Notes: a model not told the origin generated them from the sequence alone. A stretch of DNA of 25,876 bases from an uncultured Clostridia bacterium (GCA_949077355.1 CARUQW010000019.1:728-26603), one strand, 5' to 3'; counted from the first letter of the stretch, positions 14,623 to 22,532 are shown. Made by a program: numbers and translations.

Positions 14623-16473
14623 TTATTTATTATCTTCATCTTCTACTTTATAGTCTGCATCATATACATTTCCATCATTATTAGCTTGTTGTTCTCCTGT
14701 AGCTTGACCTGCATTCTCTGCTCCTGTTGCTCCATTTGGATTAGCTGCTTTGTATAGTTTTTCTGACATTTCATAGAATACTTTTGTTAATTTTTCTGTA
14801 GCTTCTTTGATTGTTTCTGTATTATTTGTTTCTAATGCTTTTTTGGTATTTTCAATTTCTGCTTCTACTTTTGCTTTTTCTTCACCACTAATTTTATCAC
14901 CTAAATCATTTAATGTTTTTTCACTATTGTAAATTAAACTTTCTGCATTATTTTTAACTTCAATTTCTTCTTTTTTCTTCTTATCTTCCTCAGCATGTGC
15001 TTCTGCATCTTTTACAGCTTTATCAATATCTTCGTCTGTTAAATTAGTTGATGCTGTGATTGATACATCTTGGCTATTTCCTGTTGCCATATCTTTTGCT
15101 GATACATGAACAATACCATTAGCATCAATATCAAAAGTTACTTCAATTTGAGGCACTCCTCTTGGTGCTGCTGGAATTCCTGTTAATTGGAATCTTCCTA
15201 ATGTTTTGTTATAAGCTGCCATTTCTCTTTCACCTTGTAATACGTGAACTTCAACTGATGTTTGACCATCTGCTGCTGTTGAGAAAATTTGTGATTTTTT
15301 TGTTGGTATTGTTGTATTTCTTTCAATTAACTTTGTGAATACACCACCATAAGTTTCAATTCCAAGTGATAATGGTGTTACATCTAATAATACTAAATCT
15401 TTTACATCTCCAGATAATACTCCACCTTGAATTGCCGCACCAATAGCAACACATTCATCTGGATTGATACCTTTATCAGCTTCTTTTCCTGTAATTCTTT
15501 TTACTGCTTCTTGAACAGCTGGAACTCTTGTAGAACCTCCTACTAATAATACTTTGTGAATATCATTTGGTGTTAGTCCTGCATCTTTTAAAGCTTGGTT
15601 AACTGGTCCAGCAGTTGCTTCTACTAAATCATGAATTAATTCTTCAAATTTAGCTCTTGTTAAATTGATATCTAAGTGTTTTGGTCCTGTTGAATCAGCT
15701 GTAATAAATGGTAAGTTAATTTGTGTTTGTTGTACTCCTGATAATTCAATTTTTGCTTTTTCTGCTGCTTCTTTTAATCTTTGCATAGCCATTTTATCTG
15801 CTTTTAAATCGATTCCATTTGATTTTTTGAATTCATCTACTAGGTAGTTAATAATTGCTTCATCAAAGTCATCCCCACCTAATTTAGTATTTCCATTTGT
15901 TGCTAAAACTTCGAATACACCATCACCAATATCTAGGATAGAAACGTCAAATGTTCCTCCACCTAAGTCAGAAATCATGATTTTTTGGTCTTGTTCTTTA
16001 TCCATTCCATAAGCAAGTGAAGCTGCTGTTGGTTCATTGATAATTCTTAAAACTTCAAGTCCAGCTATTTTACCAGCATCTTTTGTTGCTTGTCTTTGGC
16101 TATCACTGAAATAAGCTGGTACTGTAATAACAGCTTGTGTTACTTTTTGTCCTAAATAATTTTCTGCATCTGCTTTTAATTTTTGTAATATCATAGCTGA
16201 AATTTCTTGTGGTGAAAATTTATCACCTTCTATATTAACTTTATCGTTTGTTCCCATTTTTCTTTTGATTGATATAACAGTATTGTCTGGATTAGTTACT
16301 GCTTGACGTTTTGCTATTTGTCCCACTAATCTTTCTCCATTTTTTGAGAAAGCTACAACAGATGGTGTTGTTCTATTCCCTTCTGCATTTGGTATAACCA
16401 CTGGTTCTCCACCTTCCATTACTGCTACACATGAGTTTGTTGTTCCTAAATCAATTCCTATGATTTTTCCCAT
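14623..16473 (-). CDS. dnaK: Chaperone DnaK (Hsp70)
   Basis: 616 residues, the usual Gram-positive length (lacks the 24-residue Gram-negative insert). Signatures are all present: IGIDLGTTNSCVAVMEGG (phosphate 1), ISDLGGGTFDVSILDIGDG (phosphate 2), VLLVGGSTRVPAVQ (adenosine), LLDVTPLSLGIET, and the substrate-domain LTGIPAAPRGVPQIEV. The C-terminal tail ends in an acidic EDEDNK that binds TPR/CTE partners. ATP-dependent folding chaperone working with DnaJ and GrpE. Start has AGGGAGG. Upstream of it an inverted repeat (16500-16595) lies in the gap after the CYTH gene. Confidence 0.99.
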   Translation of the reverse strand: MGKIIGIDLGTTNSCVAVMEGGEPVVIPNAEGNRTTPSVVAFSKNGERLVGQIAKRQAVTNPDNTVISIKRKMGTNDKVNIEGDKFSPQEISAMILQKLKADAENYLGQKVTQAVITVPAYFSDSQRQATKDAGKIAGLEVLRIINEPTAASLAYGMDKEQDQKIMISDLGGGTFDVSILDIGDGVFEVLATNGNTKLGGDDFDEAIINYLVDEFKKSNGIDLKADKMAMQRLKEAAEKAKIELSGVQQTQINLPFITADSTGPKHLDINLTRAKFEELIHDLVEATAGPVNQALKDAGLTPNDIHKVLLVGGSTRVPAVQEAVKRITGKEADKGINPDECVAIGAAIQGGVLSGDVKDLVLLDVTPLSLGIETYGGVFTKLIERNTTIPTKKSQIFSTAADGQTSVEVHVLQGEREMAAYNKTLGRFQLTGIPAAPRGVPQIEVTFDIDANGIVHVSAKDMATGNSQDVSITASTNLTDEDIDKAVKDAEAHAEEDKKKKEEIEVKNNAESLIYNSEKTLNDLGDKISGEEKAKVEAEIENTKKALETNNTETIKEATEKLTKVFYEMSEKLYKAANPNGATGAENAGQATGEQQANNDGNVYDADYKVEDEDNK

Positions 16474-16499
16474 TTTAAAATTCCTCCCTTTTGCTTTTC

Positions 16500-16595
16500 G
16501 ATGATTTTGGGGACGGAGGAAAAAATCATCGTTATACTATTATATCTTTAATATATTTTTCCATGATGATTTTTTCCTCCGTCCCCAAAATCATC
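16500..16595. repeat. 31-bp inverted repeat with GGGAC core upstream of dnaK
   Basis: Arms 16500-16530 and 16565-16595 are perfect (left arm begins GATGATTTTGGGGACGGAGG), 34-nt loop. It lies between the CYTH gene and dnaK, so it would form in the polycistronic mRNA. Core TTTTGGGGACGGAGG is related to those at 12260 and 14512. Confidence 0.93.
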
Positions 16596-16606
16596 ATGTT
16601 TAAAAT

Positions 16607-17194
16607 TTAATAACTTTTTTTCATGAGCTGATTTAGCTCTTTTATTATTTTTTCATTATTTGTCATAAATTCTTCTGAAACTTTTTGTCTGAATTGCTTT
16701 TGATTCATTTCAGCCAATTTTCGATTGGATAATTCTTTATATCCTAATTCTTCTCCTAACCAATCTGGTTTTTCAAATTGATTGGCTTGTTCTTCATTTG
16801 GAAATTCTACTTCTGCTGTTAAGAGTCCTTGCAAATAATCGTAATAAATGTCAATTTCTACTTTTAAATTGTTTTGAATTGGTACCACAATTCTCGTTTT
16901 GGTAATTTTATTGCTTATTTTTCTCGTTACTAATTCTTCATACATTTCTTTTGTGATATTGCTTTCAATTTCATACTTCTTTCCAACTTGATATTGGTTA
17001 TTATATTCAATATCACCTTTGGTTTTCACAGTATATACATATTCTACTTTTGGTTTGACTTCTATTTTTCGAATTCTTATGATAGTGTTTTCATCACGAT
17101 AAATAAAAGCTTGCTCTATATTTTGGATTTTTTCTATTGTAATACCATCTGGCAAATATCTTATTGCATACTTTCTTTCTATTTCTTTATTCAT
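16607..17194 (-). CDS. CYTH-domain protein (triphosphate tunnel metalloenzyme)
   Basis: 195 residues. The family's metal-binding signature E-x-E-x-K is at the very start (NKEIERKYAI). Several alternating charged strands follow: IIRIRKIEVKPK, VYTVKTKGD, YEIESNITKEMYEEL, TKTRIVVPIQNNLKVEIDIYYD and LLTAEVEFPNEEQANQFEKPDWLGEEL, the last of which is a CYTH hallmark (LxxxEVEFxxxxxAxxFxxPxWLG). These form a closed beta tunnel that binds and splits inorganic or nucleoside triphosphates, or makes cAMP in class IV cyclases. Likely tripolyphosphatase; substrate not set. The gene is inserted between grpE and dnaK, which is not the standard order, so it should be induced by heat with them. Confidence 0.82.
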   Translation of the reverse strand: MNKEIERKYAIRYLPDGITIEKIQNIEQAFIYRDENTIIRIRKIEVKPKVEYVYTVKTKGDIEYNNQYQVGKKYEIESNITKEMYEELVTRKISNKITKTRIVVPIQNNLKVEIDIYYDYLQGLLTAEVEFPNEEQANQFEKPDWLGEELGYKELSNRKLAEMNQKQFRQKVSEEFMTNNEKIIKELNQLMKKSY

Positions 17195-17249
17195 TTTTAT
17201 TTCTCTCTTTCTTAAAACGAACTAGTTTATAATCAATCTTTCATTCGTC

Positions 17250-17750
17250 TTAATTAGCTACCACTACCATAGAATGACGTATTACTCTATTTCCAATCTT
17301 ATAACCTTTTCTATACTCTTGTGCAATTTCTTTTTCCCCTAAATTTTCATCTTGAATACTACTTACTGCTTCGTGAAGCTCTGGATCAAAAGTTTCTCCT
17401 ACTGTTTTAATTTCCTCTACTCCTTTAGAATTCAAAACATCTTTCAATTGTTTTAGTACAAGTTCCACTCCTTTTTTATATTCTTCATCTTGTGTTTCCA
17501 CTTTTGCTGCATTTTCTAGATTGTCTACTACAGGAAGAATAACTTCTATTACATCTGAAAGAATTGAATTATAAAGTCCTTCTCTCTCTTTACTACTTCT
17601 TTTTTTGAAATTCTCAAATTCTGCTAAAATTCTTTTATATCGGTCATCTAATTCTTCATAATCTTGTTTTGGAACCATTTCTTTCATATTTTCTACTTCT
17701 TGATTTTCTTCTAACTTTTCTTTTTCCTTCTCTGCCATCTTTTCACGCAT
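17250..17750 (-). CDS. grpE: Nucleotide exchange factor GrpE
   Basis: 166 residues as given; a start four codons later (17738, MAEKEKEKLEEN) is also possible because AAAGGA is too close to the first ATG. The charged N-terminal coiled coil is followed by LDDRYKRILAEFENFKKRSSKEREGL, the standard GrpE dimer helix, and by the beta domain VEEIKTVGETFDPELHEAVSS ... GYKIGNRVIRHSMVVV with the typical G-Y-x-x-x-x-R-V-I-R. It releases ADP from DnaK and acts as a thermosensor in some species. Cytoplasmic dimer. Confidence 0.97.
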   Translation of the reverse strand: MREKMAEKEKEKLEENQEVENMKEMVPKQDYEELDDRYKRILAEFENFKKRSSKEREGLYNSILSDVIEVILPVVDNLENAAKVETQDEEYKKGVELVLKQLKDVLNSKGVEEIKTVGETFDPELHEAVSSIQDENLGEKEIAQEYRKGYKIGNRVIRHSMVVVAN

Positions 17751-17812
17751 CCTTTCTTTTTCTCTTTTTTGCCTTTCTTTTCAAATAAACTTACACTATT
17801 TAAATTCACTTA

Positions 17813-18820
17813 CTAATCAAAGTCTTTCATTTTCTTATTAATATATTTCATAACAGAAATAACCTTTGAATAGTCCATCCTTTTGGGTCCAATAATCCCA
17901 ATTGTTCCTAAATCTCTTCCATTTACTTTATGTTTAAAAGTAACAACACTAAAATCTTTTAATTCTTGTTTTTCATTTTCTTCGCCAATATACACATTAA
18001 TGTCTTCTGCAAATCCTGAATTTAACATATCTGCTACTAGTTCTTTGGTATCCAATATATTAATGAAATTTTTGGCTACTTCTAAACTATTAAATTCTGG
18101 TAAATCAAATGATTTATTGGTTCCTTCTAAATATATTTTGTTTTCTTCTTCTAATATTTTTTTTATTTGTTCGATTACTGGTTTTATTACATTAACACTG
18201 TATGTCATTTCATCGTATAAATACTCTTCTAAAGGTCTATCAATTGTTTCAATTGGTTGATTTTTTAATTTATTATTAAACATATAGTTCATCGTTTCCA
18301 CTTGTTTTTCGTTGATATCTTCGTCAAACTTAATAATGGTTTCTTTTACTAATCTTGTATCTGTTAAAATAACTGCCATCATCATTCTAGTTCCTAACAA
18401 GACAAATTTAATTTCTTCTATCAATTGTGTTGTTGTTTTAGGACCTATGGAAACTGCTGTATAATGTGTTACCTCTGATATCGTATTGGCTGCAATTTTG
18501 GTTAAATCTTCTATTTCATTTACCTTTGTTTCTAATTTTGAACTAATATATTTGATTTCCTCCATGCTTATATCATTTTCATTTAATAACTCATCTACAT
18601 AGTATCGATATCCCTTAGCCGATGGAATTCTTCCACTAGAAGTATGCGTCTTATCTAAAAAACCACCTTTTTCTAATTCTGACATTTCATTTCTAATGGT
18701 TGCACTGCTGCATTCTAATCCATGATTTTGTGTCAAGGCATTTGAGCTTACTGGCTCTGCTGTATTGATATATTCTTCTACAATAGCTTGTAGGACTTTC
18801 TTTTTTCTTTCATCTAACAA
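17813..18820 (-). CDS. hrcA: Heat-inducible transcription repressor HrcA
   Basis: About 335 residues from a TTG at 18820 with AGAGGTGG in front, giving MLDERKKKVLQAIVEEYI, the usual HrcA start. A GTG at 18841 would add seven residues but lies inside a CIRCE operator and has a poor ribosome site. The winged-helix domain (EPVSSNALTQNHGLECSSATIRNEMSELE) and HTSSGRIPSAKGYRYYVDELL are diagnostic. The middle GAF-like and insert domains and the C-terminal LGTIGIIGPKRMDYSKVISVM are complete. It binds CIRCE with help from GroEL and represses this operon, including itself. First gene of the operon. Confidence 0.96.
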   Translation of the reverse strand: MLDERKKKVLQAIVEEYINTAEPVSSNALTQNHGLECSSATIRNEMSELEKGGFLDKTHTSSGRIPSAKGYRYYVDELLNENDISMEEIKYISSKLETKVNEIEDLTKIAANTISEVTHYTAVSIGPKTTTQLIEEIKFVLLGTRMMMAVILTDTRLVKETIIKFDEDINEKQVETMNYMFNNKLKNQPIETIDRPLEEYLYDEMTYSVNVIKPVIEQIKKILEEENKIYLEGTNKSFDLPEFNSLEVAKNFINILDTKELVADMLNSGFAEDINVYIGEENEKQELKDFSVVTFKHKVNGRDLGTIGIIGPKRMDYSKVISVMKYINKKMKDFD

Positions 18821-18834
18821 CTTTTCCACCTCTT

Positions 18835-18861
18835 TTAGCACTCTTTCAATCTGATTGCTAA
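18835..18861. promoter_or_regulatory. CIRCE operator 1
   Basis: TTAGCACTC - 9 bp - GATTGCTAA, one mismatch to the CIRCE consensus TTAGCACTC-N9-GAGTGCTAA. It sits in the hrcA leader just before the start codon, where HrcA would block transcription. Confidence 0.88.
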
Positions 18862-18871
18862 CTTTCTATAT

Positions 18872-18898
18872 ATTATACCCGTTTTTAGCACTTGTCAA
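18872..18898 (-). promoter_or_regulatory. Promoter of the hrcA-grpE-CYTH-dnaK-dnaJ operon
   Basis: On the minus strand TTGACA (18893-18898) and TATAAT (18872-18877) are 15 bp apart, or 17 bp to the overlapping TAATAT. CIRCE 2 covers the -35 and CIRCE 1 lies downstream of the start point. Confidence 0.75.
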
Positions 18899-18911
18899 TA
18901 CTATCTGCTAA
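18885..18911. promoter_or_regulatory. CIRCE operator 2 (degenerate)
   Basis: TTAGCACTT - 9 bp - ATCTGCTAA. The inner bases of both half-sites differ from the consensus, but the outer TTAGCA/TGCTAA and the 9-bp spacer are kept. It overlaps the -35 hexamer, so the operon has two HrcA sites about 23 bp apart. Confidence 0.75.
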
Positions 18912-19008
18912 TTTTTTTGTGAATTTTTTGTGAACTGAATAAATTCCTATAAAAGGAATATTTTTCTTTTCTTTCGGTTATATTAAAAAATAAAGGAGGA
19001 ATTGTATT

Positions 19009-19437
19009 ATGGATAGTCCTGGCTATATTCTAAATGAAATTAATAAAGGCATCAAAATGGGAATGGATTCCATTTCCAATGTAGCTGAAAAAGTTCAAGA
19101 TGATAATTTCAAAAAGGATTTAAAATTTCAATATGATAAATATAATGATATTTTAAATAAAGTAAATACACAATTATCTAATTATGATGACTTTCCAAAA
19201 GAACTAAATCCCATGCAAAAGGCTATGGGATGGATGAGCGTAGAGTTTAATACAATGGAAGATAAAAGCACTTCTAAAATTGCTGAAATGATGCTACAAG
19301 GTACAAATATGGGAATTATCAAAGGCGTTAAACTTTTAAATCATAATCCAACTGCTGATGAACCTGTAAAAAATATTTTAACAGAATTTGTTCAATTCCA
19401 AGAAGATATGGTGGAACAATTAAAAAAATATTTGTAA
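19009..19437 (+). CDS. Small helical protein, unknown (ferritin-like/DUF-type)
   Basis: 142 residues, start fixed by AAAGGAGG. Predicted as four long helices (IKMGMDSISNVAEKVQDDNFKKDLKFQYDKYNDILNKV, PMQKAMGWMSVEFNTME, STSKIAEMMLQGTNMGIIKGVKLL, EFVQFQEDMVEQLKKYL, read with gaps). The alternation of long helices around Gln, Glu and Asn resembles uncharacterised clostridial proteins with a ferritin-like bundle, but the Glu/His metal ligands are not evident. No signal peptide. It stands alone with a terminator after it. I cannot assign a function. Confidence 0.65.
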   Translation: MDSPGYILNEINKGIKMGMDSISNVAEKVQDDNFKKDLKFQYDKYNDILNKVNTQLSNYDDFPKELNPMQKAMGWMSVEFNTMEDKSTSKIAEMMLQGTNMGIIKGVKLLNHNPTADEPVKNILTEFVQFQEDMVEQLKKYL

Positions 19438-19448
19438 TTTAAAAAATA

Positions 19449-19481
19449 GAAAATGAAACTTGCAATGCAAGTTTCATTTTC
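19449..19481. terminator. Terminator of the small helical protein gene
   Basis: Perfect 15-bp stem GAAAATGAAACTTGC / GCAAGTTTCATTTTC with loop AAT, starting 12 bp after the stop; usable on both strands for the convergent racemase gene. Confidence 0.88.
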
Positions 19482-19498
19482 CTTAAAATCATACCTTT

Positions 19499-20206
19499 TT
19501 ATAAATTAATTTTTTCAAGACAAATATCCACAATAAAATCAATATGTGATTGTGTTGTATCAAATATTGGGATTTGTATATCTTTCGATTTGATTAACAT
19601 TTCAATTTCAGTACAACCTAAGATAATGCCTTCTATTCCTTTCGTTTCAATCATCTTATTGATTACATCTATGTAATACTGTTTAGATGAATCTTTTATT
19701 TTTCCTTTGCATAGCTCATTAAATATAATTCTGTCAATTTCGTCAACATCTGAATTATCTTCTGGTACACTAACAAGTAATCCATTAGATTCCAATCTGT
19801 TTTTAAGAAATTCCTCAACCATGGTATACTTAGTGCCTAGCAAACCCACTTTAAAAATTTCCATCTCTTTACATTTTTCAGCAACACAATCTGCAATATG
19901 AATTAATGGAATACTTATCTTGTTCTGAACATATTCTGCCAATTTGTGCATTGTATTTGTTGCAATTACAATACAATCTGCACCTGCATTTTCTAATTTC
20001 ATAGCAATATTGGCAAGTTCGATAGCAATCTTGTCCCATTCATCATTTAACATGAATTTTCTTATTTCTTCAAAATTAACATTGTAGATAATCATCTTAG
20101 CACAAGTTAAATTTCCTACCCGAGCATTCACTTGCTTATTAATTCTTTCATAATAATGGATGGACGATTCATAACTCATGCCGCCTATAATTCCTATTAT
20201 TTTCAT
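19499..20206 (-). CDS. Aspartate/glutamate racemase family, YgeA-like with Thr/Cys active site
   Basis: 235 residues. Start KIIGIIGGMSYESSIHYYERIN is the YgeA/RacX opening. The two active-site segments are VIATNTMH (T83) and ILGCTEIE (C198). In standard racemases both positions are Cys; here the first is Thr. To my recollection E. coli YgeA (an L-Asp/Glu-specific racemase, EcL-DER) likewise uses Thr83 and Cys197, so this is a natural variant of the family and not a broken gene. It makes D-amino acids for the wall or other uses; substrate not fixed. Stop falls 18 bp past the terminator at 19449-19481. The upstream region has a weak version of the shared promoter motif (20274-20302). The gene belongs to the accessory end of the window. 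Confidence 0.85.
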   Translation of the reverse strand: MKIIGIIGGMSYESSIHYYERINKQVNARVGNLTCAKMIIYNVNFEEIRKFMLNDEWDKIAIELANIAMKLENAGADCIVIATNTMHKLAEYVQNKISIPLIHIADCVAEKCKEMEIFKVGLLGTKYTMVEEFLKNRLESNGLLVSVPEDNSDVDEIDRIIFNELCKGKIKDSSKQYYIDVINKMIETKGIEGIILGCTEIEMLIKSKDIQIPIFDTTQSHIDFIVDICLEKINL

Positions 20207-20273
20207 TTTTTCACCTTATTCCCTTTCATTAAATAATTGTTTAATTGGTTACTACTACATTTATATGGCTTCT

Positions 20274-20302
20274 AGTTTATCATGTTTTATGTTATTTTAC
20301 AA
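20274..20302 (-). promoter_or_regulatory. Possible weak member of the TTTTAYRTAAA promoter group
   Basis: TTGTAA (20297-20302), 17-bp spacer starting AATAACATAAA, TAAACT (20274-20279), about 70 bp before the racemase start. The spacer keeps ACATAAA in the right place but the T-tract and the -10 are poor. Confidence 0.4.
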
Positions 20303-20373
20303 TATAGTAATGAAAATTAGCGATAAGTTTACGATATTAAATTTACAACACAACTATAAAAAGTATAGTGCAT

Positions 20374-20402
20374 TTGCAGTTTTACATAAAATTTGATATA
20401 AA
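20374..20402 (+). promoter_or_regulatory. Promoter with TTTTACATAAA spacer element (P8)
   Basis: TTGCAG (20374-20379), 17-bp spacer starting TTTTACATAAA, TATAAA (20397-20402). Drives the DUF1385 gene. Confidence 0.75.
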
Positions 20403-20469
20403 ATATAAGTTTTTTATATTCATAAGTCTACACCATATATGGGTAGCAGAATTGAAAGGAGATATCATC

Positions 20470-21126
20470 ATGTCAAAGTCAAAACTAGCAGGTGGTTCAT
20501 CAAGCACAAACTCTGTTTCTTTCTTTTTTAAGAAGAGTGACAAAGGAATTGAGGCAGTTCGGCAAGAAGATGGTTCAATCATAACCAAAGAGATAAATTC
20601 GTCTGAACAGTTAAAAACGATACTGCTATTGCTAAAAGTCATTTTTGTCTTTTCATTATTCAGAGAATTTAGCTTTCTTTTGAATTTACCAAAATGGCTT
20701 TATCATGTACCAACATTCATTTTCACTGGATTATTCTTAATTGCAATATTAGTTGTGCTGTCAAATCCTGAAACGCGTATGTATCATGGAGCAGAGCACA
20801 AAGTAGCTCACTGGTATTCAAAAGAAATTGCAGAAAATGATATTGAAAGCATAAAAAAGTGTTCACGGATACATGGAAATTGTGGAACTAATTTATTAGC
20901 CACAATTGTAACTTTCCAATTAGCATCATCAATATGTTTGAAGATCTTCGGCTTTCATATTCCCGAAATTATAACAGCTATTGTGCCATTCTATACGTAC
21001 AATATCTTTCCTTTTAATATTTTGGGAATGTTTACACAACTAATCACAACAGCAACTCCAACTACCAAACATATAGCTGTGGCAGTAAGAGCATTATCAA
21101 CACTAGTAAAAATAGAAAGCAAATAG
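20470..21126 (+). CDS. DUF1385 family membrane protein (YqhQ-like)
   Basis: 218 residues from the ATG at 20470, with AAAGGAG in front; an upstream ATG at 20368 lies before the promoter and is rejected. DUF1385 hallmarks are visible: YHGAEHK (105-111) and CSRIHGNCGTN (131-141), which correspond to the family's Y-H-G-A-E-H-K and C-x-R-x-H-x-x-C-G-T. The His, Glu and Cys could bind a metal. Hydrophobic segments lie at about 50-70, 80-98, 141-160 and 164-185. The N-terminus (first 45 residues) is polar and variable. Chromosomal YqhQ proteins are near 300 residues, so this is a short, divergent copy. I know no proven reaction. It has its own promoter of the shared type and a terminator. Confidence 0.78.
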   Translation: MSKSKLAGGSSSTNSVSFFFKKSDKGIEAVRQEDGSIITKEINSSEQLKTILLLLKVIFVFSLFREFSFLLNLPKWLYHVPTFIFTGLFLIAILVVLSNPETRMYHGAEHKVAHWYSKEIAENDIESIKKCSRIHGNCGTNLLATIVTFQLASSICLKIFGFHIPEIITAIVPFYTYNIFPFNILGMFTQLITTATPTTKHIAVAVRALSTLVKIESK

Positions 21127-21137
21127 AAAATCTCCTA

Positions 21138-21170
21138 ATAACCTGCTGATATCTTTCTTCAGCAGGTTAT
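21138..21170 (+). terminator. Terminator of the DUF1385 gene
   Basis: 12-bp stem (ATAACCTGCTGA / TCAGCAGGTTAT, 9-nt loop) 12 bp after the stop. No T-run follows, so the stronger terminator at 21199 may complete the job. Confidence 0.6.
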
Positions 21171-21198
21171 CATCACATCCTATCATTTAAGAAAACAG

Positions 21199-21237
21199 AA
21201 AAAAGACTCTGAGAGACAATCTCTCAGAGTCTTTTTT
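21199..21237. terminator. Strong bidirectional terminator
   Basis: Perfect 18-bp stem (AAAAAAGACTCTGAGAGA, loop CAA) with A-run and T-run; six bases before the stop codon of the minus-strand gene at 21243. Confidence 0.92.
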
Positions 21238-21242
21238 CAGTA

Positions 21243-22445
21243 TTACTCTTCATTAAAAATAATCTGCTCAATTTCTTCGAATTCTAATTCGCGATTAATC
21301 AGAACGATTGGTTCTTTGTAATTGCCTTCGTATTCTGTAATAGGAATGATAGTCGCTCCTCGAGAAGCAAATGCTTCTCCCAGTTCTTCATCTGTCAGTC
21401 GATCACGTGGAGCTATCTCTTCAAACAATTGCTGCCGCGTTTCCTCATACTTAGAATTATCTACAACATAAACTTGATTGGCATATTTGAGGTTAATAAC
21501 AACAGTATGATTTTCACTAAAAACAGACCCCATCGCACTCATCACTTCATATACAAATTTTGAATTATGAGTAACATTTTGCTTTTGGTTAACATCACAC
21601 CAGATAAAGCCTTCATACGCTATCTTCGGAAACATATCCTTGCACTGAACATTCAAAGGTACTAAACGATGTCCACTCCCAATATAAGCATGTCTTTCTT
21701 CGGGAGGTAATTTACTCGCATCTTCTTTACCTTGTGTTATTCTCTCTGCAGCACGCGAATTACAAATACTATAAATTGTACTCCATGGTCCTTTGTAAGG
21801 AATGAGTTCCTCCATTAATGTAGGTGGTTGGATGATATCCTTTTCTTGAAAACTAAGGATATATCCTAACACAAACTCTTCTAACCATGCTGTAAACTCA
21901 TTGAATTTTTGTTCAAGATTAATGCAAACAGGCTCATTACATCTAGGGGAATATTCACGATCAAGGTCATTATCAGCTACTAACTCTTTGGCCCTCCTCT
22001 TATAAGTATTTCCTTTATACTTCAGATATCTTCGAGGTTCTTTATAGAGTTTTGAAAGTGCTTTAATAGAATTCATAAACCACCACTTATCATCTTCCCA
22101 ATTTTCACCTACATACAAGTAATAAGTTGGTCCTGATTCATCCTCATAAACCTGAAGTATTTGTTTTGGAATGCAGACACTACAAAGCGCAGCTGTATCA
22201 TTCCATCTGTCATTAATACGTCCCTGCACACGGCAAAAATACAGTTTGAAATTGTCCCCAATAATAGAACGAACCATTTGGTATTTGGCTTCTCCAGAAC
22301 CATAAGTGTCAAATTCAATTGTTATTCCTGGTACTTCCCAATTCCGCTTTTCTATCGCCCTTACTATTTTCTCAGCAACTTCATCAAATGGAAATTGTCT
22401 TGAATAAGGATACAGAAATTGAGGTTTTGTTGTTAATACTGACAT
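21243..22445 (-). CDS. Hypothetical 400-residue protein of accessory region
   Basis: Not recognised. 400 residues, soluble, no signal peptide or membrane helix. Visible features: a Trp/Tyr-rich first half (FDTYGSGEAKYQMV, FKLYFCRVQGRINDRWND, YYLYVGENWEDDKWWFMNSIKALSKLYKEPRRYLKY), a Cys-containing middle (CSVCIP, PRCNEPVCINL) and a second half with VYEVMSAMGSVFSENHTVVINLKYANQVYVVDN. The second half ends in ATIIPITEYEGNYKEPIVLINRELEFEEIEQI. The alternating pattern suits a mixed alpha/beta enzyme or scaffold, but no catalytic motif can be claimed. Start fixed by AGGAGG. It has a promoter of the TTTTAYRTAAA group and a leader hairpin at 22467-22491. Transcribed alone; ends at the terminator at 21199-21237. 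Base composition is visibly higher in GC than the housekeeping genes. Confidence 0.7.
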   Translation of the reverse strand: MSVLTTKPQFLYPYSRQFPFDEVAEKIVRAIEKRNWEVPGITIEFDTYGSGEAKYQMVRSIIGDNFKLYFCRVQGRINDRWNDTAALCSVCIPKQILQVYEDESGPTYYLYVGENWEDDKWWFMNSIKALSKLYKEPRRYLKYKGNTYKRRAKELVADNDLDREYSPRCNEPVCINLEQKFNEFTAWLEEFVLGYILSFQEKDIIQPPTLMEELIPYKGPWSTIYSICNSRAAERITQGKEDASKLPPEERHAYIGSGHRLVPLNVQCKDMFPKIAYEGFIWCDVNQKQNVTHNSKFVYEVMSAMGSVFSENHTVVINLKYANQVYVVDNSKYEETRQQLFEEIAPRDRLTDEELGEAFASRGATIIPITEYEGNYKEPIVLINRELEFEEIEQIIFNEE

Positions 22446-22466
22446 ATTTTTTTCCTCCTAAAATTT

Positions 22467-22491
22467 TACGGAGGAATTGCACTCCCCCGTA
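22467..22491 (-). promoter_or_regulatory. Leader hairpin before the 22445 gene
   Basis: 9-bp stem TACGGGGGA / TCCTCCGTA (one G-U pair) with a 7-nt loop, ending 12 bp before the AGGAGG site; its CCTCC arm could pair with the ribosome site, as at 813-838. Confidence 0.5.
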
Positions 22492-22532
22492 TATTTTTTA
22501 TACTCGGTTGTGCAATAACCAATAATAGATTA

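Noticed and set aside
20368..20469. Upstream ATG extension of the DUF1385 gene
   Set aside because: The ATG at 20368 lies before the -35/-10 of P8, while the ATG at 20470 has a strong ribosome site and begins the conserved protein.
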